Assembly (NCBI GenBank): GCA_964517975.1
Contig: CAZFDM010000203.1
Coordinates: forward strand, 1-18,409
Reading direction: 5' to 3'
DNA from: JBBIRM01 sp964517975
GTDB taxonomy: Bacteria > Desulfobacterota > BSN033 > UBA1163
DNA length: 18,409 nucleotides
Below, piece by piece: positions 8,071 to 14,175 of the stretch (position 1 is its first letter; each line of letters begins with the position of its first letter). A program made the translations under genes and the position numbers. The notes under the pieces were generated by a model, which did no database searches, was not told the DNA's origin, and saw only the letters and a program-made list of their open reading frames with translations.

Positions 8071-8280
8071 TCAGGCAGTCTTCTTAGCCGTGTGCTCAAT
8101 CCCCGGTGCAGTTTTTTGGGAGTAGATTCCTCCGATTCCAAGGATGAGTACAATGGCTCCGAAGATCATGTTATTTGTGGTCAAGCCCGTGATCTCCCTA
8201 TATCCAAGAACGAAAGGGGAAATCATGAGCCAGATCCCCACCAAGATCTGGAAAACCATAAGGTAAAAGAGTGTTCTCAT
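8071..8280 (-). CDS. Small SPW-type membrane protein
   Basis: A 69-residue protein starting MRTLFYLMVFQILVGIWLMI. The start at 8280 is chosen because AGGAGG lies 9 bases upstream; a longer in-frame reading from 8325 would bury that site. Two hydrophobic segments are visible, about residues 3-25 and 35-54, separated by SPFVLGYREITGLTTNN. The G-I-W-L-x-I-S-P-F-V-L-G string is characteristic of SPW-repeat membrane proteins, which have no established function. The tail is short and basic (SQKTAPGIEHTAKKTA). It lies 112 bases downstream of the zinc-ribbon gene on the same strand, with no terminator seen between, so the two may share the promoter near 8680. Confidence 0.7.
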   Translation of the reverse strand: MRTLFYLMVFQILVGIWLMISPFVLGYREITGLTTNNMIFGAIVLILGIGGIYSQKTAPGIEHTAKKTA

Positions 8281-8392
8281 GACATCCCACCTCCTTTCTG
8301 TTCTCGGGTCTGTCACCCTTCTCATCCTTTTCCTCGCTAATCTATTTAAATCCCTAAAATTAAAAGACCTAAGGGGTAGAATTACTTTCTTA

Positions 8393-8557
8393 TTAAGCCT
8401 TTCGATCTTTCCTTTTCAGTTTTGAACTTTGCCTATTTTCCAAAACAGTTGGGTCAATAATATCTCCACAAAAAATGCACCTCCACCCCGAGAAGTTTCC
8501 TTCCTGGCTGTAGAACATTTCATAATTCATTAATCCATTACAACGGTGACATCTCAC
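8393..8557 (-). CDS. Small zinc-ribbon protein
   Basis: A 54-residue protein, shorter than most ORF cut-offs, starting with GTG: VRCHRCNGLMNYEMFYSQEG followed by NFSGWRCIFCGDIIDPTVLE and a basic tail ending KRKDRKA. Two C-x2-C pairs (Cys3/Cys6 and Cys27/Cys30) with a G-W-R-C-x-F-C-G-D knuckle form a rubredoxin-like zinc ribbon. I recognise the CHRCxGLM...GWRCxFCGxIID...ENR pattern from small conserved proteins of delta-proteobacterial and related genomes; their function is not known. An in-frame TAA three codons upstream limits the start to this GTG, with a weak AAGGT site before it. It lies about 95 bases downstream of a strong promoter whose sequence nearly matches that of hsp20, so stress-linked expression is inferred. 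Confidence 0.75.
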   Translation of the reverse strand: MRCHRCNGLMNYEMFYSQEGNFSGWRCIFCGDIIDPTVLENRQSSKLKRKDRKA

Positions 8558-8655
8558 TGTTTCTTACCTTTTATATTGAAATTACTTCGTTGTCTAAAGG
8601 TTAAATAGGAAGTCTAATTTATGGAAAACTTTAAAGGTTATAAAAGGATGGCAAA

Positions 8656-8684
8656 AAAATAATCACTGGTTTTTTATTTGTCAA
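8656..8684 (-). promoter_or_regulatory. Promoter of the zinc-ribbon gene
   Basis: On the minus strand TTGACA (8684-8679) is followed after 17 bases by TATTTT (8661-8656). The stretch AGTGATTATTTTT, 13 bases, is identical to one in the hsp20 promoter, and both follow CTTGACAAA with an A-rich spacer. This points to recognition by the same sigma factor or regulator. Confidence 0.6.
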
Positions 8685-8728
8685 GTTTTGAATAGTAGAT
8701 CCCTAAAAGTGTTTAAACTGAATTTTGG

Positions 8729-8892
8729 AGACTGGGGAGGTGGGGTGAAAAAGCCTTCGGGCGGATACCGATGAGAGTCAAGCATTTACGTTTAATTCCA
8801 TGATAATGTTTGATTTTTATTTACTCGCTTTTTAGCAACTTAACTTATAAACGCCCGCATTCGAAGGGCTTGGAACCCCACCTCCCAGTCTC
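8729..8892. repeat. Imperfect long inverted repeat; candidate structured RNA or miniature element
   Basis: The ends GAGACTGGGGAGGTGGGGT (8729-8747) and AACCCCACCTCCCAGTCTC (8874-8892) pair over 18 positions with a single bulged G. Pairing continues imperfectly inward: AAGCC, TTCG and GGCG at 8750-8763 against CGCCC, CGAA and GGCTT at 8852-8870. An inner hairpin follows, GAGT/ACTC (8775-8778 and 8823-8826), capped by CAAGCATT/AATGTTTG (8779-8786 and 8805-8812). The whole can form a rod of about 165 bases with internal bubbles. Just beyond it, AGAGC...GCTCTTTT near 8909-8931 could be a weak plus-strand terminator. The shape would suit a 6S-like regulatory RNA or a MITE; no conserved family signature was recognised. 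It contains no open frame. Confidence 0.45.
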
Positions 8893-9254
8893 TTCTGATT
8901 ACTTTTTCAGAGCTCTCAATAGGGCTCTTTTAAATTAAGATTGACTTAATAATTACTATAATTTCAAATAGTTATTAATGATTCAATATCCCTTAAATGA
9001 TTGTGGAGTAAGGGTTTATCCCTTACCAAGAAGCGGTTAGCCAAAAGGGCTTACCCTATCCGAAAACCAACCCATAAAAAGGTTCACTAAAAATTTTCTT
9101 AAATACGATGATTAACCAATTAAAATGATCAAGGTCTTATCCGAAAGGTTTTTACCTTACCTTTCATATAAAAAGGATTTTTCAAAAATCTCTATAAAGA
9201 TGCTGGGTTCATGACCTCTTAGGGTCACAAGTGTTTCTATGGTGATCTAATAAC
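8893..9254. other. AT-rich intergenic region with small hairpins
   Basis: No coding region was found. It contains a perfect 7-bp hairpin, GTAAGGG-TTTAT-CCCTTAC, at 9008-9026. Related fragments lie nearby: GGGCTTACCCTATCCG near 9048 and a GAAAGG...CCTTACC stem near 9139. There is also a short TGACC/GGTCA stem at about 9211-9227. The recurring TTACC/TTATCC words suggest a degenerate repeat, but no function is evident. Confidence 0.4.
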
Positions 9255-9285
9255 AAAAAAGGGCACCAGTGAGGGTGCCCTTTTT
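9255..9285 (-). terminator. Rho-independent terminator of hsp20
   Basis: Perfect 7-bp stem GGGCACC/GGTGCCC (9261-9267 and 9274-9280) flanked by A6 on one side and T5 on the other, so it can work in both directions. It starts about 20 bases after the hsp20 stop codon. Confidence 0.88.
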
Positions 9286-9305
9286 AGGAATTTTGGTCGG
9301 TTGGA

Positions 9306-9755
9306 TTATTCAACCTTAATCTTAATCTCTTTCTTTTTGGCCTCCTCGGTCTTCGGGAGCGTGACCTTCAACACCCCATTTTTATAGGTAGCATTAATCT
9401 TGTCACTTTGAACTTGACCAGGGAGTTGAATCGATCGAGTGAAGGAACCATAACTCCGTTCAATGAGGTGATAATTTTCTTCCTTCTCCTCTTTCTCTTG
9501 CTTCTTTTCTCCCTTAATCGTGAGAAGGTCATTGGTCAGGGAGATGTCAATCTCCTTGGGGTCGATTCCAGGAAGTTCGGCCTTTACCACATATTCGTTT
9601 TTGGTCTCTGAAACATCGAGGGTTGGGAACCACTCTGAAACCTCCTCAACCCTTGCAGGCCTCCTTTCGAAAAAAGAATCCCACAGTCTATCCATCTCCC
9701 TCCTCATCCTTTCAAACTCCCGAAATGGTCTCCACGGTACAATCTCTCGTGCCAT
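9306..9755 (-). CDS. Hsp20/alpha-crystallin small heat-shock protein
   Basis: A 149-residue small heat-shock protein, an ATP-independent holdase that binds unfolding proteins as large oligomers in the cytoplasm. The N-terminal arm (REIVPWRPFREFERMRREMD) is typical. The alpha-crystallin domain starts near FPTLDVSETKNEYVVKAELP (about 43-62), includes the charged loop GEKKQEKEEKEENYHLIERS, and ends with the signature YKNGVLKVTLPK (about 125-136). The C-terminal EIKIKVE provides an I-x-I/V motif for oligomer contacts. The ATG is preceded by AGGAGG at 8-base spacing. It is a single-gene transcript with its own promoter and terminator, in the middle of a chaperone-rich region with groES-groEL about 1.2 kb away. 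Confidence 0.95.
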   Translation of the reverse strand: MAREIVPWRPFREFERMRREMDRLWDSFFERRPARVEEVSEWFPTLDVSETKNEYVVKAELPGIDPKEIDISLTNDLLTIKGEKKQEKEEKEENYHLIERSYGSFTRSIQLPGQVQSDKINATYKNGVLKVTLPKTEEAKKKEIKIKVE

Positions 9756-9788
9756 AATCGATCCCTCCTTTCTAATGAATGATCAAAT

Positions 9789-9826
9789 CTTGACCCAAAA
9801 ATAATCACTTTTTTATGTTTGTCAAG
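9789..9826 (-). promoter_or_regulatory. hsp20 promoter inside a CTTGAC/GTCAAG dyad
   Basis: On the minus strand, TTGACA (9825-9820), a 16-base spacer and TATTTT (9803-9798). The -35 box is part of one arm of a perfect inverted repeat, CTTGAC (9826-9821) and GTCAAG (9794-9789), spaced 26 bases, with A- and T-runs just inside. A very similar dyad surrounds the groES promoter, so it is a candidate chaperone operator. No CIRCE element (TTAGCACTC-N9-GAGTGCTAA) is present. Confidence 0.55.
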
Positions 9827-9911
9827 GTCTGGAATGGGGATCTTAAAAAATCCATAAATGAGTGAAGCACTTTCTTACTAAGTAAAAATGTGGGACTTAA
9901 GAACCCTCAAT

Positions 9912-10262
9912 TTAAATCTTAAAATACTCCCTGATCCACTCCTCCAGAGTCAAATATTGTTTAGTTTTTATGTCGTACTGTCTTTTATCTAAGATCCCTT
10001 TCCCTTTGGCCTCCTCCAGTATTTCCTTAATTAATTCTTCTATATCTTCCTTGCTAAAATGATATTCTTCCGCAAGGGCCTTTGCTCCTTGGGGGTTACG
10101 GTTCTCTAATATAAACTCTTTGAGGGCCTTTTGTTGGAGCGTTTTGATCTCATGCTTAGATTCTCCTTTTGATTCGGCAATCATTACTGCACGGGCAAAG
10201 TTTCTCTCTCTTATTGCTCCATCGAGTTCTGAAATTTGTTCTTTCATTGGATTCCCCATCAT
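9912..10262 (-). CDS. Unknown helical protein (116 aa)
   Basis: I do not recognise this 116-residue protein. It is strongly charged and predicted mostly helical, with EQISELDGAIRERNFARAVM, EIKTLQQKALKEFILENRN and KEDIEELIKEILEEAKGKGI, ending with LTLEEWIREYFKI. No signal peptide, membrane span or metal motif is visible. The helix pairs have an ARM/TPR-like feel but no defined repeat. Its ATG overlaps the stop codon of the upstream coiled-coil gene (ATGA arrangement), which indicates translational coupling and joint function. It ends about 85 bases before the hsp20 promoter. Location between hsp20 and groES suggests, without proof, a role in stress physiology. Confidence 0.6.
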   Translation of the reverse strand: MMGNPMKEQISELDGAIRERNFARAVMIAESKGESKHEIKTLQQKALKEFILENRNPQGAKALAEEYHFSKEDIEELIKEILEEAKGKGILDKRQYDIKTKQYLTLEEWIREYFKI

Positions 10263-10528
10263 TTCTTTCGGCCAATTCTGGCTTCTAGCTCTTTTATCTT
10301 TGCCTCCAGTCTGAAAATCTTTTCTTCTGTAACGTTTTTATAAGTTTCCATTTCAATATCCTTTGAGGCTAACTGCTGATTCTTATAGTTGATCTCATCC
10401 TTCAATTGCTTAATCTCCATCTCCTTCTGATCAAGAAGGGCCTTTAGGGTCTGAATCTCCTTCTCCTTTCTTAAAAGTTCTGCCCTAATTTTTTTTGCCC
10501 CTTCTGCCCTAACCCCTCCTTTTTTCAC
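10259..10528 (-). CDS. Short coiled-coil protein
   Basis: An 89-residue protein of unknown role, almost entirely a predicted coiled coil. From about residue 12 to the end it shows leucine/isoleucine heptads in KEKEIQTLKALLDQKEMEIK, QLKDEINYKNQQLASKDIEM and EEKIFRLEAKIKELEARIGR. It is preceded by a basic glycine-containing start (KKGGVRAEGAKKIR). The start is uncertain: a GTG at 10537 would overlap the ribosome site, whereas GTG at 10528 lies 8 bases after AGGAGG and is preferred; TTG at 10531 is possible. It is the first gene of a two-gene unit divergent from groES-groEL. A TTGATT-N17-TAATTT promoter-like pair lies upstream, overlapping the palindrome TTGATTAAAATCAA at 10595-10608. It may dimerise with itself or with the downstream protein. 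Confidence 0.6.
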   Translation of the reverse strand: MKKGGVRAEGAKKIRAELLRKEKEIQTLKALLDQKEMEIKQLKDEINYKNQQLASKDIEMETYKNVTEEKIFRLEAKIKELEARIGRKK

Positions 10529-10715
10529 CAAGACCACCTCCTAAAAATGACTTACCTATTTATTATTTATTCCCGAAAAAAATTAATTACAATTTTGATT
10601 AAAATCAACCCGAAGGCTAACGGCCTTTGGTATAGGTAAAAATTTTTGAACAAATCGAAATATTTCAATAATATCAATCAGTTGTAATTTACTGGATTGA
10701 ATTTTCAGGTGTTTC

Positions 10716-10754
10716 CTTGACAAAATCAATCTGAATACTTAATTTTTTGTCAAA
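10716..10754 (+). promoter_or_regulatory. groES-groEL promoter with inverted repeat
   Basis: TTGACA (10717-10722), 17-base spacer and TAATTT (10740-10745). A perfect 9-bp inverted repeat, TTGACAAAA (10717-10725) and TTTTGTCAA (10745-10753), brackets the promoter and covers the -35 box and the end of the -10. It resembles the hsp20 dyad. The arm on the other strand also reads TTGACA, so divergent transcription towards the coiled-coil gene is possible. The implied groES leader is long, about 220 bases. Confidence 0.55.
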
Positions 10755-10830
10755 AAATACTTCTCTTATTCTCAAGAATTAAACCTTTTCGTTCCCATTA
10801 TTCAAAATGAACCTAATACTTCATGAAGTA

Positions 10831-10890
10831 CCTTTAAGGGGGCCCCCTGAGTGAACCATGTTTACCCTGGTCTTAAAGGGAGGGTTTTTT
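10831..10890 (+). promoter_or_regulatory. Terminator-like hairpin in the groES leader (possible attenuator)
   Basis: Between promoter and groES, CCTTTAAG (10831-10838) pairs with CTTAAAGG (10872-10879). The enclosed loop contains the palindrome GGGGGCCCCC (10838-10847) and an inner ACCA/TGGT stem. The hairpin is followed after GAGGG by six T residues (10885-10890). This is the layout of an intrinsic terminator or thermosensitive leader. About 90 bases remain to the groES start. Confidence 0.45.
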
Positions 10891-10977
10891 CTATTTCCTT
10901 ATAGGATGAAAAGTTTATTCCTCATCCTTCTCTAAAAAATATTAAACCTATAGTTTATCGAAAGGGGGTATGGATTT

Positions 10978-11268
10978 ATGAAGATAAGGCCACTTCACGA
11001 TCGCATCATTGTTAAAAGAATGGAAGAAGAAGAGAAAACCAAAGGAGGGATTATTATTCCTGATACTGCAAAAGAAAAACCTTTTGAAGGAAAAGTGATA
11101 GCCGTGGGAGATGGCAAGGTAAAAGAAGATGGAACCAAGATCCCAATGGAAGTGAAAAAGGGGGATAAAATCCTTTTCTCCAAGTATGCTGGTTCTGATG
11201 TGAAGATAGATGGAGAGGATTACCTCATTATGAAAGAGGAAGATGTTCTCGCCATCATTGAATCATGA
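10978..11268 (+). CDS. groES: Co-chaperonin GroES
   Basis: A 96-residue co-chaperonin that caps the GroEL ring as a heptamer. It starts MKIRPLHDRIIVKRMEEEEK, the universal GroES opening. The mobile loop, KTKGGIIIPDTAKEKPFEG (about 21-39), carries the hydrophobic GGIII tripeptide region that docks on GroEL. VIAVGDGK, GDKILFSKYAGSDVKIDGEDYLIMKEEDVLAII completes the beta-barrel. Length is normal. A GGGGG-type ribosome site lies 9 bases before the ATG. It is followed after 25 bases by groEL and preceded by a long structured leader with a dyad-flanked promoter. Confidence 0.97.
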   Translation: MKIRPLHDRIIVKRMEEEEKTKGGIIIPDTAKEKPFEGKVIAVGDGKVKEDGTKIPMEVKKGDKILFSKYAGSDVKIDGEDYLIMKEEDVLAIIES

Positions 11269-11293
11269 ATCTATGTGAGAAAGGGGGATTCAT

Positions 11294-12907
11294 ATGGCAA
11301 AAGAACTAAAATTTGGACAAGAAGCAAGAAATGCAGTTCTGGAAGGAGTTAATACTCTGGCCGAAGCCGTTAAAGTAACGCTTGGTCCCAAGGGCAGGAA
11401 CGTGGTCCTGGAGAAGTCATTTGGATCGCCAACTGTTACAAAGGATGGCGTTACGGTTGCCAAAGAAATTGAGCTCGAGGATCATTTCCGAAATATGGGA
11501 GCCAAAATGGTTAAGGAGGTAGCCAGCAAGACCTCTGATACTGCAGGGGATGGAACAACCACTGCAACCCTTCTCGCCCAGGCTATCTACCGAGAGGGAT
11601 ATAAAGTGGTAGCCGCAGGGGCGAACCCTATGGACTTAAAAAGGGGAATCGACACAGCCGTCGAGGAAGTAGTAAAAGAACTGAAAAAGCTCTCTAAACC
11701 GGTTAAAGATCAGAAGGAGATTTCTCAGGTGGGAACGATTTCTGCTAACAACGATCCTACAATTGGGAACATCATTGCAGAGGCCATGAACAAGGTAGGA
11801 AAGGAAGGGGTGATTACCGTCGAAGAAGCCAAGGGGATGGAAACGACCCTTGAGATTGTGGAAGGGATGCAGTTTGATCGTGGGTATATCTCCCCTTACT
11901 TTGTCACCGATCCGGAGAAGATGGAAGCGGTCCTCGAAGACCCTTACATCCTTCTCTATGAGAAGAAGATTTCAAATATGAAGGACTTCCTTCCCATCTT
12001 AGAGGCTGTGGCCAAGACAGGCAAACCCCTCTTGGTGATTGCAGAAGATGTGGAAGGGGAAGCGTTGGCCACTCTTGTGGTGAATAAACTTCGAGGCACA
12101 TTGAAGTGTGCTGCGGTGAAGGCTCCTGGTTTTGGGGACAGAAGAAAGGCTATGTTAGAGGATATTGCCATCCTCACCGATGGGAAAGCGATTTCAGAAG
12201 ATGTGGGGATCAAACTTGAAAATCTGAAATTGGACGATCTTGGAAGAGCAAAGAAAGTAGTCATTGATAAAGACAATACAACGATTGTCGAAGGACAAGG
12301 AAAACCCTCTGCGATCGAAGGCCGTATCAAGCAGATTCGTGTTCAGATTGAAGAGACAACCTCGGATTACGATAGAGAAAAACTCCAGGAGCGATTAGCG
12401 AAGATGGCAGGGGGTGTCGCAGTAATCAAGGTGGGAGCGGCTACCGAAACTGAGATGAAAGAAAAGAAGGCAAGGGTCGAGGATGCACTCCATGCTACCC
12501 GAGCAGCAGTTGAGGAAGGAATCGTTCCAGGTGGAGGAGTGGCTTATTTGAGGTGCCTGCCTGCACTGAGCAAATTAAAATTGGAAGGCGATAGAAAAAC
12601 AGGACTGGAGATTGTTCAGAGAGCCCTTGAAGAACCCATTCGCCAGATTGCAGAAAATGCAGGCAAGGAGGGTTCGGTGATCGTAGAAAAAGTGAAACAG
12701 GAAAAAGGTAATTTTGGTTTTGATGCAGATAAAGAAGAGTTTACGGACATGATGGAAGCTGGGATTATTGACCCAACGAAGGTGGTGAGGTTGGCCTTGC
12801 AAAATGCAGCTTCTGTGGCTTCTCTATTGATCACCACCGAGGCTGTGGTGGCTGAAAAACCCAAGAAAGAACCGGCCACTCCACCTATGCCTCCTCCAGA
12901 GTATTAA
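11294..12907 (+). CDS. groEL: Chaperonin GroEL (Hsp60)
   Basis: A 537-residue chaperonin subunit; fourteen form the double ring in which proteins fold with ATP and GroES. Landmarks are AKELKFGQEARNAVLEGVNT at the N-terminus, the phosphate-binding TLGPKGRNVVLEKSFGSPT with KDGVTVAKEIEL, the ATP site GDGTTTATLLAQAI (about 86-99), the apical GYISPYFVTDPEKMEAVLED, and KAPGFGDRRKAMLEDIAILT. The equatorial signature AAVEEGIVPGGGVAYLR (about 405-421) is present. The C-terminal tail is PATPPMPPPEY instead of the flexible GGM repeats of many bacteria, so the cavity floor differs from the E. coli form. AAGGGGG lies 6 bases before the ATG. Cotranscribed with groES; a perfect hairpin follows. Confidence 0.98.
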   Translation: MAKELKFGQEARNAVLEGVNTLAEAVKVTLGPKGRNVVLEKSFGSPTVTKDGVTVAKEIELEDHFRNMGAKMVKEVASKTSDTAGDGTTTATLLAQAIYREGYKVVAAGANPMDLKRGIDTAVEEVVKELKKLSKPVKDQKEISQVGTISANNDPTIGNIIAEAMNKVGKEGVITVEEAKGMETTLEIVEGMQFDRGYISPYFVTDPEKMEAVLEDPYILLYEKKISNMKDFLPILEAVAKTGKPLLVIAEDVEGEALATLVVNKLRGTLKCAAVKAPGFGDRRKAMLEDIAILTDGKAISEDVGIKLENLKLDDLGRAKKVVIDKDNTTIVEGQGKPSAIEGRIKQIRVQIEETTSDYDREKLQERLAKMAGGVAVIKVGAATETEMKEKKARVEDALHATRAAVEEGIVPGGGVAYLRCLPALSKLKLEGDRKTGLEIVQRALEEPIRQIAENAGKEGSVIVEKVKQEKGNFGFDADKEEFTDMMEAGIIDPTKVVRLALQNAASVASLLITTEAVVAEKPKKEPATPPMPPPEY

Positions 12908-12916
12908 AATAATAAG

Positions 12917-12943
12917 GGGGAAGGGACGAAGCGTCCCTTCCCC
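12917..12943 (+). terminator. Strong hairpin downstream of groEL
   Basis: Perfect 12-bp stem GGGGAAGGGACG/CGTCCCTTCCCC with a three-base AAG loop, starting 10 bases after the groEL stop. Only a loose T-rich ATCTTCT follows, so it may end or stabilise the transcript. Confidence 0.75.
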
Positions 12944-13084
12944 ATCTTCTAAGATAGGTTGTGGCAAACATCCCCTCTCCTAACATAAACCATTCCCCTT
13001 TTTAGAGAGTTTTAAAAATCAACTCCCTACCTCCTTAAACGATCCTTCTTAAGGATTTCAATGAAGACATAGGAGGTGATTCCA

Positions 13085-13333
13085 ATGATCCCGAAGATCA
13101 TTTTAATATTTATCGCAGGTCTTATTATCGATCTTCTGACCACCCTTTACACCAGAAAGGTAGCAGATAAAAAATTATGGCCTGCTACATTTCTAAGTGG
13201 TCTAATCACACTGACCAATTTTGCTCTCTTAACATTTATTATTAGAGATGCAGACCCCAATACCTTTTTTCATATTCTCGCCTATGCAGGAGGAAATACG
13301 ATTGGAACATACATCGCTTTAAGAAAAGGCTGA
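13085..13333 (+). CDS. Small integral membrane protein
   Basis: An 82-residue hydrophobic protein starting MIPKIILIFIAGLIIDLLTT. Three membrane segments are likely: about residues 3-20, 36-55 and 63-78, with a basic loop YTRKVADKKLW after the first. The C-terminal FFHILAYAGGNTIGTYIALRKG resembles the glycine-rich final helix of DUF5698/UPF0316-type membrane proteins (AYxxGxxxGTYxG), but I cannot assign the family with certainty. ATG at 13085 is preferred because AGGAGG is 8 bases upstream; a GTG at 13076 overlaps that site. It stands alone downstream of groEL, with a terminator-like hairpin 170 bases after it. An ATCCTT-CTT-AAGGAT hairpin lies about 30 bases upstream. Confidence 0.6.
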   Translation: MIPKIILIFIAGLIIDLLTTLYTRKVADKKLWPATFLSGLITLTNFALLTFIIRDADPNTFFHILAYAGGNTIGTYIALRKG

Positions 13334-13502
13334 AGGATAACCGGGGAAATGGCTTTCTTTTATAGAAACGATCTAATAAGAGTTGAAATTTGACCCCATC
13401 TAAAATTTCATTCTTTCCATAGATAGAGGGGGTATCTGTTGCACTGCTACAGGACAAAGAAGGTTTCGTCAGGGGAATCAGATGATTTGATTTTAGGAAT
13501 GT

Positions 13503-13522
13503 CCCCTCTCGAGGGGTTTTTT
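13503..13522 (+). terminator. Rho-independent terminator
   Basis: CCCCT-CTCG-AGGGG stem-loop (13503-13516, 5 bp, C-G rich) followed by T6. It probably ends the transcript of the small membrane protein. The 170 bases between that gene and this hairpin (13334-13502) show no gene. Confidence 0.7.
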
Positions 13523-13550
13523 ATTCCCATTTAAAAAGTTCTGTCCCGTG

Positions 13551-13649
13551 TCAAGGACTGACCCCATGCCTTCTCTCTGCCTCAATTCCATGACGAAGTT
13601 CAAAATGAAGGACATTCCCTTCATCCCATTCAAAATCGGATATCCTCAA
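13551..13649 (-). pseudogene. Truncated BrnT-like toxin gene
   Basis: A 32-codon frame starting with TTG, GGAGG 6 bases upstream, reading MRISDFEWDEGNVLHFELRH then GIEAERRHGVSP and a stop. The D-F-E-W-D-E-G-N...H-G-I/V string is the standard opening of BrnT-type ribonuclease toxins (about 90-100 residues), which normally continues with EEAEEVF and a strand-rich core. That core is absent here. The frame breaks off just where a GGGGTCAG word occurs, so the gene looks cut by an insertion or recombination. No partner BrnA antitoxin was seen. A promoter-operator region remains upstream (13672-13703). It is presumably non-functional; a small translated peptide cannot be excluded. Confidence 0.55.
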
Positions 13650-13671
13650 CGATGACCTCCATTAGTCCTAC

Positions 13672-13703
13672 ATAGTATGACATCCTCCAAGGAGGAATGT
13701 CAA
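13672..13703 (-). promoter_or_regulatory. Promoter and operator of the truncated toxin gene
   Basis: On the minus strand, TTGACA (13703-13698), an 18-base spacer and CATACT (13679-13674). The spacer holds a dyad with arms GACATCCTCC (13679-13688) and GGAGG-A-ATGTC (13691-13701): 10 bp with one bulged base. A dyad over the promoter is typical of toxin-antitoxin autoregulation. Confidence 0.5.
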
Positions 13704-13778
13704 GAAGATTAAAGAAGGGTTTCAGTGCGTGGGAGCATGGTCATGGAAACGCAGTGTGGATGTTTAAAATATTGAGGC

Positions 13779-13807
13779 CCATAACCTCTTCATCAAAAAG
13801 GTTATGG
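13779..13807. repeat. Perfect 9-bp inverted repeat
   Basis: CCATAACCT (13779-13787) and AGGTTATGG (13799-13807) with an 11-base loop. It has no T-run on either side, so it is not a standard terminator. The rest of 13704-13898 shows nothing I can assign. Confidence 0.4.
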
Positions 13808-13898
13808 TGATAATTTAGGGATGAAAGAAGTGAATCTTCTTTTTTGCAACAAAAATATTTTTCTCCTTAACAGGTACCTTTTAATGGGTGACCCTATT

Positions 13899-14171
13899 TC
13901 ATTTTACAAGCTCTACCCGTACTAATACCGAGTTACCGTTGCCTGACCCCAAACTCCTTTCCAAATTGCCTCGTTGCCCTTTCTGATCTTCCTTAAGAAA
14001 TCCTGATCGAGCCGTTTCAACTCCCAAAAATGTCAGTCCAAGGCCAAAATCAGCCTCTTGTTTCGACACTTGACTCATAAAATCAATAACTTGTCTTGGT
14101 CCGACCTTGTTCGAAAACCTGTCATCTAAAATGACTAGAACAAAGTCAGCACGAGGATTTTCCTGCCTCAC
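13899..14171 (-). CDS. Hypothetical ORF or gene remnant
   Basis: I do not recognise this 90-residue frame. From a GTG four bases after the DUF2283 stop it reads VRQENPRADFVLVILDDRFS, then a helical QVIDFMSQVSKQEADFG, and ends in GSGNGNSVLVRVELVK. The alternation of hydrophobic strand (DFVLVILDD) and helix looks protein-like, and the frame extends back into DUF2283 by another 30 codons without a stop. No ribosome site precedes the GTG. The last third contains a TTTGGGGTCAGGC word of the kind seen at three other junctions nearby, so the end may be fused or decayed. It could be the C-terminal part of a lost gene. Confidence 0.35.
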   Translation of the reverse strand: MRQENPRADFVLVILDDRFSNKVGPRQVIDFMSQVSKQEADFGLGLTFLGVETARSGFLKEDQKGQRGNLERSLGSGNGNSVLVRVELVK

Positions 14172-14175
14172 CGCT

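Noticed and set aside
9750..10978. CIRCE/HrcA operator at hsp20 or groES
   Set aside because: No TTAGCACTC-N9-GAGTGCTAA or close variant was found in either upstream region.
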